This document shows positions 32,335 through 43,789 of a stretch of 64,000 nucleotides of DNA, in pieces. The DNA is from Calliopum simillimum (lineage: Eukaryota > Arthropoda > Insecta > Diptera > Lauxaniidae): the NCBI GenBank assembly GCA_951812925.1, contig OX638370.1:80706004-80770003 (forward strand), written 5' to 3'. Position 1 is the first letter of the stretch, and each line of letters starts with the position of its first letter. The notes under the pieces are model-generated. The model searched no databases and was not told the origin of the DNA. It was given only the letters and a program-made list of their open reading frames with translations. Made by a program: the position numbers and the translations under genes.

Positions 32335-32956
32335 TAGGGGTCTGCACAAGACGTCTTGTTTGCGTTTTAAGACATTTCGTTTCAAGATACGTTATATTTT
32401 GTACCTGTTTTTTATTTATCAAATGCTCTAGTTCAGTGTCTTGAGTAAATGTCTTGACAGAACTAGAATTTGAAAGAAAATAAACAAATACTGTGCTAAT
32501 TTGTCTTGTTTGATTTGTTTCAGTTATTTTAGTTGCATACTGTAGTAGTAGTGTACACTACTAAATGCTAATGGTGTGATAAGAGTAGTTTATCGCGCTC
32601 TTCTTGTGCCTCTTTTCGTTTACGCTCTCTCTCTCTCTATCGCAAAAATGTATGAAAGCTACTGCAATTCTGCAAGTGTTACCATATCATAAATTTTATT
32701 GTAGTTTCTCTACACGCACGTTTTACAGTGACCTGAAGCATTTGTTTTTATAAAATAGAGTACACTGATGTATTTTTTAGAACCAAGTTTATTTTTCACA
32801 CTGATAAAACAAGACAATGTAAATAGTGTCAAAATGAAATCAGTGTACACGATGATTTGAATCTTGAATTTTTTGGATCAAATGCATCAGTTCAGTGAAA
32901 AATGTTGGTGTAAAAAAAAGTACACTTTATTTCAAGATGTCTTGTGCAGACCCCTA
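32335..32956. mobile_element. hAT-type MITE with perfect 8-bp target duplication
   Basis: The TIRs TAGGGGTCTGCACAAGACGT and, inverted, TAGGGGTCTGCACAAGACAT differ at one position over the first 20 bp. ATACATAC lies immediately outside both ends (32327-32334 and 32957-32964). An 8-bp duplication with a TA/CAGGGG-type tip is characteristic of hAT elements. It is 622 bp with no transposase. The internal sequence includes a CTCTCTCTCTCT run near 32626-32638 and two 'gtacactgat' words in opposite orientation. Confidence 0.88.
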
Positions 32957-32964
32957 ATACATAC

Positions 32965-35370
32965 TGTACGATGTGGTACATTCAAAATTCAATTACGTTC
33001 GAGTTGCCAGATTGAATGACCTTGTGAAACAATGGATTTTGTTTTGTACTTTTTCAACTTTTAAATAACTACGTACGAAATATACTCTTCTTTAATTAAC
33101 GCTTACTTAGTCCCTTGACATCGTTCAATTAGATATTGGATGTTGATCCTTTTTTTCAAAAAAGGATTTCAGGTCTGATTTTGCGGCTAACCTCTACTTT
33201 CCATAAGTGGAAATTTGGACTCATTGAATTTCCATGAACAAGACAAATAAATAAACAACAAGAACAAAGGAAACCTCAGCACCACGCATCTTTGGCATTC
33301 TTCTCCAAAGGCTTCTTTTATCCTTTCTTTTTGACAAATTCTTAAACTCCGTCACGCTGATGATTAAGGATGTAGAAAGTGGTGGTGGAGTGCTAAAAAC
33401 AAAAATCAAAAGATCATTAAATTTTTACTCGTTTTCAACCAATAAAAACAAATAATTTGCACTTGTTGCTAATGCTCAATCAGACAAAAGAGCCCAGTTT
33501 ACGAAAAAACCACAAGCCAAATCCACTGTTAGCAAAAAGCGTCGTTACGCTTGCGCATTGAGATTTTGTTTGTTTCTCTCGCTTTGCATTGCGTTTGTTT
33601 GTAATTTTTTCTGTTTTTTGTTTTTTTTTCTGTTTTAAATTCTTTAAAAATAAAATAAACTGAAAATATAACAAAAACAACAACAACAACAACATCAACA
33701 CTGGTAGTAACACAATAACTGAATATAGAAAATCAAATGAGGTTGAGAGACTGCCTTCAGCAAGGTCGTTTTATTGTTGTTGTTGTTATTATTTTTGTTG
33801 TATTCAATTGCAACGCGTCAATTTTAGTGCGCAATACAGCAAAGAAACATGGCGCTTGTTGTATTTATTGGTCGCAAAAACAAAAAAACCCCATGGCTTA
33901 ACTAACTACCATCACTTTACCACCATTCTGCACCCATCCATCTGTCGTATCGTAGTCGAAGCAAAAAAGCACAACGTAAGTAAAGTAAAATTTAACCACT
34001 TGGTTAATTTGTGTTTGGTAGCTACGATTACATCGATAATAACAAATGTATCTATTTATCGATATTTGAGGTATCGTCTTGGAGCTGCTACCTTGATTTC
34101 AGTGTCATGCAGGGCTGTCATTTTGGAATTTTTGACCGCAGTGAAAATTCCGAAAAATTCTAGAAAAGTGAAATGTTCTTAGCGTTTTGAACACTGTCAT
34201 GTGGTTGTTTAACTGTTAGGGGATGAGAACAAAGTCCCCAAAATTGATTGTGTTGGATATCGACAAAACTTTGATGAGATGTGTTCTGGAATTTGAAGGC
34301 TGGTTCCATCAGCTCAGATATTTTCTCAAGCGTTCAATCAGTTCTACTATAGAAAATAAGACAAGTGGGCTCGGAACGAGACAAATTCGTTGAAATGTCA
34401 TAGGAAAATTTTTTCAAACAATTGCAGACTTGGCATGGAAATCTGCAATATTCCATAAGAAACTTGAATGGCCAACTTTTTATCAAAATTATTAAAATTT
34501 TCGATACATATTACTGTTTCTTATTCAAACTTTGTAGCTCTATAGAATTCGATTCAATTTTTAATTTTTCGTTTTGCTTAGCAATTTGCTTGTGTGCAAC
34601 ACTTAGGCCTCTGCAATAGTGTGGCGTGCAGCACTTTCAAATTCCTAAATTTAATTGTAGCGTAGTACGACTATAGATGGATTTTGGTGGAACGTCGAAA
34701 GCTTCTGAAGGTTTCAAAAACACAAAAATGTAAGGTTTTAATTCTTAGAAAATAAAAACAATTCAATGCACTTGTGGCCTCAAATTATAGACAGCCAGTT
34801 CTTTATATTTTTTTTTTTGTGTTTCTGACTCTAATTTTGAGGGTTGATCGTCGTAATAGTCATCAATCTTTTACAATCTTCTTTTGACAAGGTCAAGATT
34901 ATATTAATGTTTCTTAATTTGTTTTTGAGCCTATAAGTGATCATTAGATCATTTTGAACACTTTTAATTTCTTTTCGCACATTTCTTATCAGTTCTGATT
35001 GAGAAAATGTCCTCAACAGTTTAAAAACTAAGAAGCCATAACGAAAATAAAGCATTTTGTTGACTGAAAATATTACATATCAAGAATTTCTTACTCAATT
35101 AAATTTTACTAGAATTGACAACTCCCCAATAAAAGAAATTTTACCATACCGCATAGTAAATTCAGAATTTTTGAATAACCTTACAGCATAGTAAGTTTTT
35201 TGAAAAAATTGTAGTGATATTTACCTTACTGTAAAGTTCAAACAAGTAGAAACAAATAGAAACCAAAAAAAAAAAAAAATAAATGAACTAGCATTTGAGC
35301 CGGGTGATAGAAACATATTATTTTTACTTCCTATTACAAACTTTTTAGAACTCTACACCACCGACCTACA
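32965..35370. other. mostly unique interval with microsatellite island
   Basis: 33480-33800 carries CAACAACAA / TTGTTGTTG runs on a more GC-balanced background, and 33800-34150 is mixed-composition text with a 124-codon plus frame (starts MQRVNFSAQYSKETW) that I do not recognise. 35100-35260 has three 'ttac(c/a)..a(g)catagtaa' words. 35262-35280 is an A run, followed by text (35281-35370) faintly like the tRNA-like relics. No gene is supported. Confidence 0.4.
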
Positions 35371-35374
35371 CTTA

Positions 35375-36970
35375 GTAGAAAAGTCTGCGTACAAAATGAA
35401 AAAATTTTTCTAACTTTAAAAAATCATTCAAAAAATAAATTTTTTTCTTTTCAACTTATTGTTAGCCTTTACTGTATTATTTTGTCTTTCATTTAAGATA
35501 AACTTCTTTAATAAAAGTTTAACAGTAAAGCTACACAAATTCAAAATGAAAAAAATCAACGCTGCCTATGACAGAAAAAGTCTGCGTACAAAATACAAAA
35601 AAGGGGAATACCCAACGATGTTTCAGGAAAACTTTGTTTTGATTACTATTGGAAATGCAACCGAAGATCACAACAAACAAACAAACATACTGATAAGGTG
35701 TTTTCGCGATTGACAAGAGTTTAACTTAATAAAGGCTACCAAAAGGAAAGAAATTAGTATTAGTGATGCAAAAATTATTGTCGACCTATGGGAAAAAGGA
35801 AAAACTTTTCGTGAAATAGTAGAAATCGTTAATAGAGCGCATTCCTCTATCCAAAAAGTAGTTAACAACTACAAAACAACCCGAGTACTGGTGTCAAAGC
35901 CCAGATTAGAACGTCCACGAAAGCTGTCACTAAGAGAAACACGCAGTATTATTCTATCAGTGAAATCCAATCCTCGTGTTACTGCTTTGGCTTTGAAAAA
36001 TGACATTGAGCAAAAGTTCCATAAGCATGTTTGTGTCGATACTATTTGGAAAATGTTAAAAAAATATGGGTACCACGGTCGAGTTGCACGTAAGAAGCCG
36101 CTTGTCTCAAGAATAAATAGAATTAAACGATTGGAATTTGCCAGGGAATACGTAAATAAGCCACCAAAGTTTTGAAGACGGGTTATTTTTCGGACGAAAG
36201 CAAGTTCTGCATCTTTGGTATCAAAGGACGAAAGATTGTTTGGCGAAAATAGGGTACTGCTTTCAACAAGGAGAATCTGTATCCAACTGTAAAGCACGGT
36301 GGTGGTGGAGTAATGGTGTGGGTGTGCATGGCTAGCAACGGAGTGAGAAAAATGGAGTTCATTGATTCTATCACGAATAAAATGGACAACATGAATATTT
36401 TAAAGTGCAATTTGGAGTCAAGTGCCGAAATGCTCGGACTCAAGGACATCTTCTTTTTCCAGCAGGACAACGACCCTAAACATACGGCGGAAGTTGTTAG
36501 GCTCTGGCTGCTTTATAATACCCCAAGGCAACTCAAACCTCCACCACAATCTCCTGACATAAGTCCCATAGAGCATTTATGGGATTTGTTGGAGCGTAAA
36601 ATCCGGGAGCGCACCATAAGTTCCAAAGAGATGCTAAAAAAAGTGATTGCCGAAGAATGGGAGAAAATTAGCAGTGAGTACACTGCTCAACTTGTAAGTC
36701 CTATGCCGAAACGTCTTCTGGAGGTCATTCAAAAGAAGGGATACCCAACAAGCTATTAACTATTAACAATTAACTTTAAAGGTACAAAACTTTATGAAAT
36801 TGGATCATTCTCAGCAAAGTTTTATAAATGTTACTTTAATTCGTTCGGTGAAAAAACTATTCCTAGAAACATTTTTTTTTTATAACATGATAATCAACCT
36901 GAATGTGTTTGCAAAGGCTTTTTGTGGTCGAACGAAACTAAAATTAATTTATTTTACATACGGACTCGGT
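35375..36970 (+). mobile_element. Tc1-like (DD34E) transposon, nearly complete
   Basis: Probable TIRs: AAAGTCTGCGTACAAAAT at about 35380-35398, and at the right end the inverse of GAGTCCGTATGTAAAATAAA near 36945-36968. A second direct copy of AGTCTGCGTACAAAAT lies at 35578-35594. Such internal direct repeats are the IR/DR layout known for some Tc1 elements. The transposase relic lies between. The length of about 1.6 kb is typical of Tc1 elements. The precise TA borders could not be fixed. Confidence 0.75.
35731..36759 (+). pseudogene. Tc1-like DD34E transposase, lightly damaged
   Basis: The frame at 35731 reads IKATKRKEISISDAKIIVDL, then WEKGKTFREIVEIVNR and SSIQKVVNNY, the paired helix-turn-helix DNA-binding domain. 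Next come RLERPRKLSLRETRSI and HKHVCVDTIWKMLKKYGYHG. After a one-base loss near 36170 the catalytic core continues: FSDESKFCIFGIKGRKIVWR with the first Asp; a single stop near 36250; KHGGGGVMVWVCMAS; FFFQQDNDPKHTAE with the second Asp; and SPDISPIEHLWDLLERKIRE with the Glu. I count 34 residues between the second Asp and the Glu, the DD34E signature. The C-terminus VIQKKGYPTSY is typical. A likely start ATG appears as ATA. Three small lesions suggest a fairly young inactive copy. The 142-codon minus-strand frame here is its antisense shadow. Confidence 0.92.
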
Positions 36971-37084
36971 CAGATTAATTAAGTTCTTTATTACAATTTA
37001 GTTCAAAACATTGGATAAAAAACTGATTCATACAACGTACTGAGACCGTATTACGATTTTTAATAACTTTATAATTCTTGTAAA

Positions 37085-37473
37085 AATAAAAAAAAAAATT
37101 ATAAAAGAGTATGAGAATAGGGCATTTTTCATGCCAAAATGGCTGCCAAATTTAAAAATTGGAAATAAATTTAAAATATCAACTTAAAAGGTCCACAAAT
37201 TTGCGAAATCCTTTCAAACCCTATAAGCCAAATATGTTCTTAAAAAACTCATACAATTAACTAAATGTTTTTATAAAAAAATTTCCTCTAGAACACTGGG
37301 ATGACCCAAGCAATTTTTGTTTTTCTTAAAATAATTCAGAAAATCTGTTTTTATCCTAAAACTCCTCAGGGGTACTTTTTAGACCCCCTTCTCCTAGCTG
37401 CAATTTTTGGTTAGTTAAGGCCTCCTCTATCACCTCCCAGAAGCTTCGTTACCTTATACGATACACCCTGTAT
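37085..37473 (-). repeat. half of a palindromic ACAGGGTGTAT element
   Basis: The right end reads, inverted, ATACAGGGTGTATCGTATAA then GGTAACGAAGCTTCTGGGAG. Inside are CTCCTCAGGGGTA with AGACCCCC, and a central 'ttataaaagagtatg...tttttcatgccaaaatggc'. The same ordered blocks occur at 47981-48378, where the other half is kept. The left part is missing here. Confidence 0.6.
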
Positions 37474-37591
37474 AGCCTGAATTTTCCCACCACATAGCAC
37501 TCCCGCCAACTCCTGTGTGCATGTACTTACCATCTTGATATACGTACATTAGATAGAAGCACTTAGATGGAGCACTTTTGATTCTACTGAA

Positions 37592-38574
37592 GGCCCATTT
37601 TGGCTAAAAAAACATGTTTTTTGGTCATAACTTTTTTTTTCATTACAAAATGGATACCCAACGGTGCTTTAGAAATAAAGGTTATGTTTTTAAAAAATAT
37701 TGGCGTTTAAAAATTTTAACTTTTTTTGGGGTTACCCAGTGTGCCAGACGGTTCATATTTCTGCTTTTTTATCCGTTACGGATCAGTAACGGATCAGTAA
37801 CGGATCCGTTACGGATAAAAAAAACAGAGAAATTCACATGTATTTTTTGGACAATTCTGCACTTTTTGCGTCAGATGCCTTGCTTTTGAGTAAAAAATCG
37901 TTTTTTTCGATTTTAGGATGCGAAATTATCTATACCCAGTGTGCCAGACGGTTCATATCTCCGCTTTTTTATCCGTTACGGATATAGATAATTTTCGCAT
38001 CTCAAAATCGAAAAAAAAAAAAACGATTTTTTACTCAAAAGCAAGGCATCTGACGCAAAAAGTGCAGAATTGTCCAAAAAATACGTGTGAATTTTTTCAG
38101 AATTTTCTGAGATATTTTATAATTTTTCAAAACATGATCAAAAAAAATAAAAAAAAAAAAATTCTGAAAAAACTCATACCTATCCTCTATAGGATTCTAA
38201 CCATTTTACGTTTTATAAAAATTTTTCGTAGATGCCTTAGTTTTGAGTAAACCTAATATTTTACTGACGAACGTGAGCTTAACAGCAGAAAACTTTCAAT
38301 TTGATAAATTTTTTAAAAATCATAAAATAACTCAAAAAATTCTGAAAAAATGCACACTTATTTTTTTGGACAATACTACGCAATTTTTCTCTTGTACACT
38401 TTTTTCGTTATATGCCTTGCTTTTGAAAAATGTAAAAAAATCGATTTTGGCGCGCGAATATTATCTTTACCCACAAGAAAATTTATAAGTTATAAACACC
38501 AAAATTTTGGGTATCCATTTTGTAATGACAAAAAAGTTATGAACAAAACACATGTTTTCTTAACCAAAATAGGC
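37592..38574. mobile_element. foldback element with TIRs of about 75 bp and inner palindromes
   Basis: The left arm GGCCCATTTTGGCTAAAAAA then ACATGTTTTTTGGTCATAAC and CATTACAAAATGGATACCCA is mirrored at 38500-38574. Between them a second palindrome centres on CCGTTACGGAT. The words 'acccagtgtgccagacggttcatat' occur twice (37736 and 37934), and 'gcaaggcatctgacgcaaaaagtgcagaattgtcc' occurs in both orientations (37850-37890 and 38040-38080). A run of CGGATCAGTAACGGATC repeats is at 37780-37812. It has no coding capacity and is probably built from nested or repeatedly rearranged hairpins. Confidence 0.65.
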
Positions 38575-39046
38575 CTTATGCAGACATAGTCTTCAAGAGT
38601 CCTTCTAACTTTTGAGTCAGTTTCGGGATGTTTTTTTTTTGCTTCATACAAAATAGAACCAGTCTAACATACATAGTATATCACTTTAACTTTAATCTCA
38701 AATATATCATTGTCAATTTTTATACACTCTTAAAAATTTTAAATATTTTAGTTTAAGGAGTAAAATTCTTTTGGCAGTATTTATTTTTGTATCAAAAACT
38801 TGATGTGATTTCTTACACAGAGAAAACAAAATTCTCAAAAGTAGCAGAAACGTAATTATTTTTTTTTTACAACGTTGCGACCGAAATTTTGAGCATGGCT
38901 CTTACGTTTCAATTACGTTCGTGAGTGATTTAACAACGCGCGTTGCTAAATAAAACACAAAAAAAAAAAAAATATTTATTTTAATTCTAGTTTTTTCCTA
39001 TCAGTGAAACTGATATTATTTTCTTTTTTAATTTTAAATTTTTTCT
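38575..39046. other. AT-rich interval with a solitary ACACAGAGAAAA end
   Basis: At 38817 ACACAGAGAAAACAAAATTC resembles the start of the 24632 MITE. 'gaaacgtaatta' near 38848 is loosely inverted by 'ttacgtttcaattacgtt' near 38906-38923. A matching right end was not found, and the TTAA element at 39047 may interrupt it. Confidence 0.35.
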
Positions 39047-39693
39047 TTAACCACTTGAGACCGATGGGGTCACATAGGACCCCAAGTATTTTTTGATACA
39101 TCATTGTTTTAATTAAAATTAGTATCAAGAAGTGCTCGAATGCTATTGACATGTTCTACAGAGTTGTTCAGTATAGTCTAGACTTCAGTATTGTGTTAAT
39201 TGTTTGGCAAAGTACGGAACGGTTTTAAAGCTTTGAACAAAAATGGTACAATTTTTGCAATTTTTATGATTTTGTGGCCCAAAACCCAATTTTTTCGGGT
39301 TAATTTCTTGAACGCTTTCCCTTCTTTAGTCTACATCTACAACTTCGTTAAAGATAGGAAAACAAAATCTCAAATGTTCTACGATTTATAGCCGTGGCAA
39401 CTTTAAAAAAGCAGTTTTGAAGCAATTTTTATAGTGCTATAAAATTTGACCTAGAGCCAAACAAGCGAAACACATGTAGGATTTTACTAGTAACATCATG
39501 GGCTATCAGGAACAGCATTCAAAAAATTTTTTGGATTTTTTTTGTTGCACTGTGTAATATGACTCCACCATTTCCGGCTACGGGGGACTTTTCCGGACCT
39601 ACTTTTTTTTCTTAATTTAAATACAAGAAAACTGAATCCGAAGTTAGTTTTTCGATATCTACAAGGGTCTAGGCTTCGGTCTCAAGGGGTTAA
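39047..39693. mobile_element. TTAA-flanked piggyBac-type MITE
   Basis: The left end TTAACCACTTGAGACCGATG and the inverted right end TTAACCCCTTGAGACCGAAG share about 15 of 17 bases after TTAA, with TTAA on both sides. A small 'ggggtcacataggacccc' hairpin lies just inside the left end. It is 647 bp with no transposase. It has the same target preference as the 772-2712 element but different TIRs, so it belongs to a separate family. Confidence 0.8.
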
Positions 39694-39699
39694 ATAAAT

Positions 39700-39785
39700 A
39701 TTGGGGAGATTTGAACCTAAGACTTGTCTTGTGATACATGCGGACATTAACGAACTCAGACACTGCCACGCCTACTCCTCGGTCA
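39700..39785 (-). other. tRNA-like segment with box B match
   Basis: On the minus strand GGTTCAAATCTCC (39704-39716) fits the box B pattern. About 50 nt upstream is GGCGTGGCAGTGTCTGAG, A-box-like. No cloverleaf can be drawn with confidence. It resembles the segment at 6476-6560 in layout. Confidence 0.3.
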
Positions 39786-41574
39786 AAAATTATTCTTTTG
39801 CAGCTTTTGTTTTTGCGTCTGTGCATTCGCATTGTTGCTTTTCATATCCCTGGAGTAGATAACTAACAGATACAATTAAATCGAATGGGCTTTGAAAAAC
39901 TCCACAAGTATGTCGTCAGCCCCAGCTGCGTTTTTACTGTTGGGGGTGACTTGATATCCGCAATGCATACTGTAGCTAATGCTAAGTATAAACATTTGAA
40001 TTCGAGTTGTAATGTCCAGTGGGTGGGTATGTTTAAAAGGTGATAAAAGTTAATTGAAATTTTATCTGTTTGCTAAATTTCTCCAGGCCTGCAAGTTTTT
40101 TCACAGAATTTCAGAGAGAGTTAAAGTTTTTTCTTTTCCAAATTGGTTTGACTGTTATGAAATGAGATTCCAGCGCATTTGAAATGTAGTGGATATGTTT
40201 AAAAAGCATGCTATCAATGAAAGGTGAAATGGACTTGTGACGAAATACAACGGACCAAGTGAAGTTTGTGTCTTTATAATTCAAAATCCAAACAAATGTC
40301 CGGATACAAAAACCTAATGTCTTTCAAGCTATATCGCATATGCATTTGATTTCAATTAATAACATTTAAATTTACGTATGGTATATTAAGTGTATCAACT
40401 AATCGGTTCAAATCCTTTTCAATCATTTGTTACGTAACTTAACCAAAAGAAAATGAATTGGAACATTTGAAAGGCGTTACAGATACCAAGTTTCTATTAA
40501 AGTCTGTTGTTGCATTGCGCTGAGTTCTTGACGTAAAGCGCAAAAAACAAAAAGAGCGAAAACCAAACCGGATCAAAGCAAAATGCAGGCTTGTTTTGGG
40601 TGCGGTTGAAAGTGAACTGTGCAAAATTGAATGTCTGCTTGGCTACCGAATAAAGACAAGAGTTTTTTTTTCTCATTTTTTTTTAGGACCAGCCAATTAC
40701 TTAACTTGTATTTCGCACTTTGTGCAAATATGGTTAGAACTTTAATAAATTATTTAATTCACATTTTTTATCTTGTACATAATCAACTATCTCGTACAAG
40801 AATTTAAGATATAACCTTAAGAGATCTGTCAAAAATAACCTTGATTCTATGCAGAACACTAATAACTTTGTGTTATTCAATGAATGATGGATGTATGGCC
40901 ATTTTAATTTCATAAAGACATTTCTGATACCCAATAACTTGTAGTTGGTCAAGGAATTTTTTGTTCAAGGCTTATGAAAATATTCTATATGTTAAGGGCA
41001 TCTTTGTGGAATTGGTGTGACTGCTCGTATATTGTTGAATCTTAAGGGTTTCGAACATTATTCATTATTTTGTATGGTTTGCAGTGCTGCGAACAAGATT
41101 TTTAAATCTTTTAAGTCGAAGATTCTTAAGAGCAGAATCTTCTTAAGAGCAGAAATTATCTATATGTTATTTGATCAAGATCAAGCTTATATTGAAATCT
41201 GGAAGTTCCAACTTAAATTTTTTTATTGTCGTATAAAATATCAACTTTAAAACCTAATTATATCTGTATCTCGTGAAGCAACTTTGAAGTAATACAATAA
41301 AATCACGAAAAATTATTACCAGCTCTTTTTTTTCTACAATCTGTCATACGAGCTTAAGTCGTTGCTCCACTTGTTTTGGATATCCATTACAGGCATAAAG
41401 TCTTGGCCAGAGTGAATACCTCAATAAAGTAACATATATGATAAAAAGGCAGTGGTATTGCAGTTATAACATATTGGGCCTTATCATGTAAAAATATTTT
41501 CTATAATTTCTTCTCAGACTGTTTCCATTGCAGTCTTAAAAAAAAATTCTCGAGAATGTTTGTTTACGATTAAG
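39786..41574. other. interval without recognisable gene
   Basis: Mixed AT-rich unique-looking text. Small frames (40439-40624 minus, 41017-41250 plus) have no domains. At 41575-41592 a single end CCCACTGTCGTCCATGCT resembles the right end of the 22730 element without a partner. Confidence 0.35.
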
Positions 41575-41594
41575 CCCACTGTCGTCCATGCTAA

Positions 41595-42645
41595 AAACTA
41601 TCAGAAAATAACCGTCTGCCAAGTAAATCCGGTCGTTAAATGCGTCTGCCAAGGATCGAAATCTTAAAATTTTAGAAAGCAGAAAAAATTACTACCAAAA
41701 GTACTCTAAAAGATGGAATTAGCTTATGAATTTCGTTAATTGGTGCATATTTTCGTACGAAACACCATCAAGATAACAGTTTTTACCACTCGTTAATATC
41801 ACACAAGCAAATTTTCTAAATTTGAACATATGGCAGACAGTATCAATAAACGAATTAAGCTGGCAGAAAGTTATTTTTGTAAAGTGCTGCGTGCCATCTA
41901 TTATATACATAATAATAAACGAGTAAATTGATTGACGGTTCTTTTCAAAATTTTGACATCTGGCAGACGGTGTTAATAATAAAGTCCGCAGATAGCTATT
42001 TTCATAATTTGTAACGTTGCAACTGCAATATGTAGATTTTTGTTGACTCGTCATCATGATGTGAGCAAATTTATTATTTTCATTATTCAAAGCTTTGGCA
42101 CACGTGGTTAGTAAGAAAATTATGAATATTGTAAGACTGTTATTTTTGTAATGGCAAAAGTTTTTATAATTGTAATGAAGCAGATTATTTTTTAATTTTC
42201 GAAATACTTGTACTAAAACTTTTCACGATTTCAATTCTGGCAGACGCGATAGATGATCGAATTAAGTTGGCAGATGCATATTTTTGTAATGTCTAATGTC
42301 ACCTCTTCCGCTGTCAAGTGTCGTTAAAGTAGAATGTTGTAAGACAGTTATTTTTGTGATAGGAACAGCTTTTACAATTAGACAATATAAAGCAGATGAT
42401 CTTTTCATTTTCAAAATACTCGTAATTTTATAAAAATTTCATTATTTAAATTTTTAAAACAGACGCATATTTTTAATGTCTAACGGATATGTTTACAATT
42501 CGATAATATGAAGCAGATGATGTTTTAGTTTTCAAAATACTCATATGTATATAAAATTTTGACTATTTCAACTTTTCAACGGTGGCAGACGCGATAGATG
42601 ATCGAATAGAGTTGGCAGACGCATATTTTTGTAACGTCTAACGTC
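41595..42645. repeat. degenerate tandem array of TGGCAGACGCGATAGATGATCG units
   Basis: Recurrent blocks are TGGCAGACNGNNTNNATRA, then 'cgaattaagttggcagayg', then 'catatttttgtaaygtctaaygtca'. They occur near 41829, 41958, 42236 and 42587, with partial units at 41618-41650 and 42462. Intervening text also repeats: 'gaagcagatgatnttttnattttcaaaatactcgta' near 42176, 42400 and 42508. Spacing is irregular (about 130-350 bp). No coding frame follows the repeat. Confidence 0.65.
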
Positions 42646-42650
42646 ATGTG

Positions 42651-43785
42651 TAGGGATAGCCCACAAAAGACGTACAATGCAAGGTGTCGATAAAATGGAT
42701 ACAAATGAAAAAGGTATTTGTAGGAGGTCAAGATAGTCGAGGCTTACCTAGTACCTATCGTCAGATGCCACAATAAGCTTCTTAAGAGACATATTTTAAA
42801 ATTGAATTGTTAAACCCCATTCATTATAGTTTCGTAGCTTCAACTTTAACACTCTGGTCGCGTTTTTACAATCTCGTGGACAATTGGCCAGAGGAGGAAC
42901 CCCTCGATTTAAGTTGTGTCAAAATTTTTAAATTGTTGTCGCTGCCAGCGGCTCTGAATATCTCGGCGATGGCGACGAAATGTAAGCACGCATGCTTCAC
43001 TGAATTTGAAATGAATTCAGTCAGTTTGAAGCTTAGCGATCGATGTCTGTCCTAGAATGCGATACGCCCAATGTGGTGCAGAGAGCGTCTAGTATATGAA
43101 GCAAAAAAAAAAAAAAACAAAAACAACGAAAAACCCGTGTATTTAAATCAGGGCACTGGAGAATGCCAGAATCACCGTCACCTGCTTGTTTGCTGCTGCT
43201 GCTGCTTATAAGCAAATAGCAACAACAACAACCGAACTTAATGCAGCAACAACGGTATTCAACTCGAATTTGAAAGCTTTGATGCCGTAGATGCCGTTGT
43301 TCAGTTACGTTTCGGCCCCGCTTTAACAACCCACATGTCCGCTTCTTGGCTGCAGTTTTACCTGCAAAACGAAAGATACGAAAAAACGAAAACAAAAAAG
43401 CGAACTGGAAAGATTGGTTTTTGTGTTTTCAAGGACTTTTGGTGGACATTCACTTTTCTGCAAGCCGTTCTGCAAGTGAGTTTGTTTGGCATTCGTTTAC
43501 TGTGTTACACCAGGCAAAAATTAATGGTCAATTTTGCCCAAATCAGATAAATTTTTTTCCATCATTAATTGATCCTGGTAAGCCATTCAACAATTTATTT
43601 TTGAATAAATATTATGCACACCATTCAGGTAGTATACGGTTCTCCGAAAAGGGGTTTAAATGATAGTTTGTGGAACCCCTGATTTTCTTTTTTATACAAT
43701 GCATTATGGTATTAGCAACAAAATTCAATAATTTTTTAAATCGCAAGTAGGTGCCCCATTAATAAATATTTCAAAATATCTACAG
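42651..43785. other. GC-balanced island, small hairpin, no confirmed gene
   Basis: 42800-43400 is less AT-rich than its surroundings and has CTGCTG and CAACAACAA runs (43187-43225). An 82-codon plus frame (42807-43055, containing NWPEEEPLDLSC) has no recognised domain. The 120-codon minus frame follows CAG/CTG repeats. A 71-bp hairpin at 43509-43579 (CCAGGCAAAAATTAATGG and its near inverse) may be a tiny MITE. Confidence 0.35.
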
Positions 43786-43789
43786 ACGA

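Noticed and set aside
32620..32645. CTCTCTCTCTCT run as a GAGA-factor site
   Set aside because: It lies inside the hAT-type MITE and is better explained as element sequence.
35869..36297. 142-codon minus-strand frame
   Set aside because: It is antisense to the Tc1 transposase relic, whose motifs lie on the plus strand.
42807..43055. 82-codon frame in a less AT-rich patch
   Set aside because: Looks more protein-like than most, but no domain, no clear splice sites and no partner exon were found.
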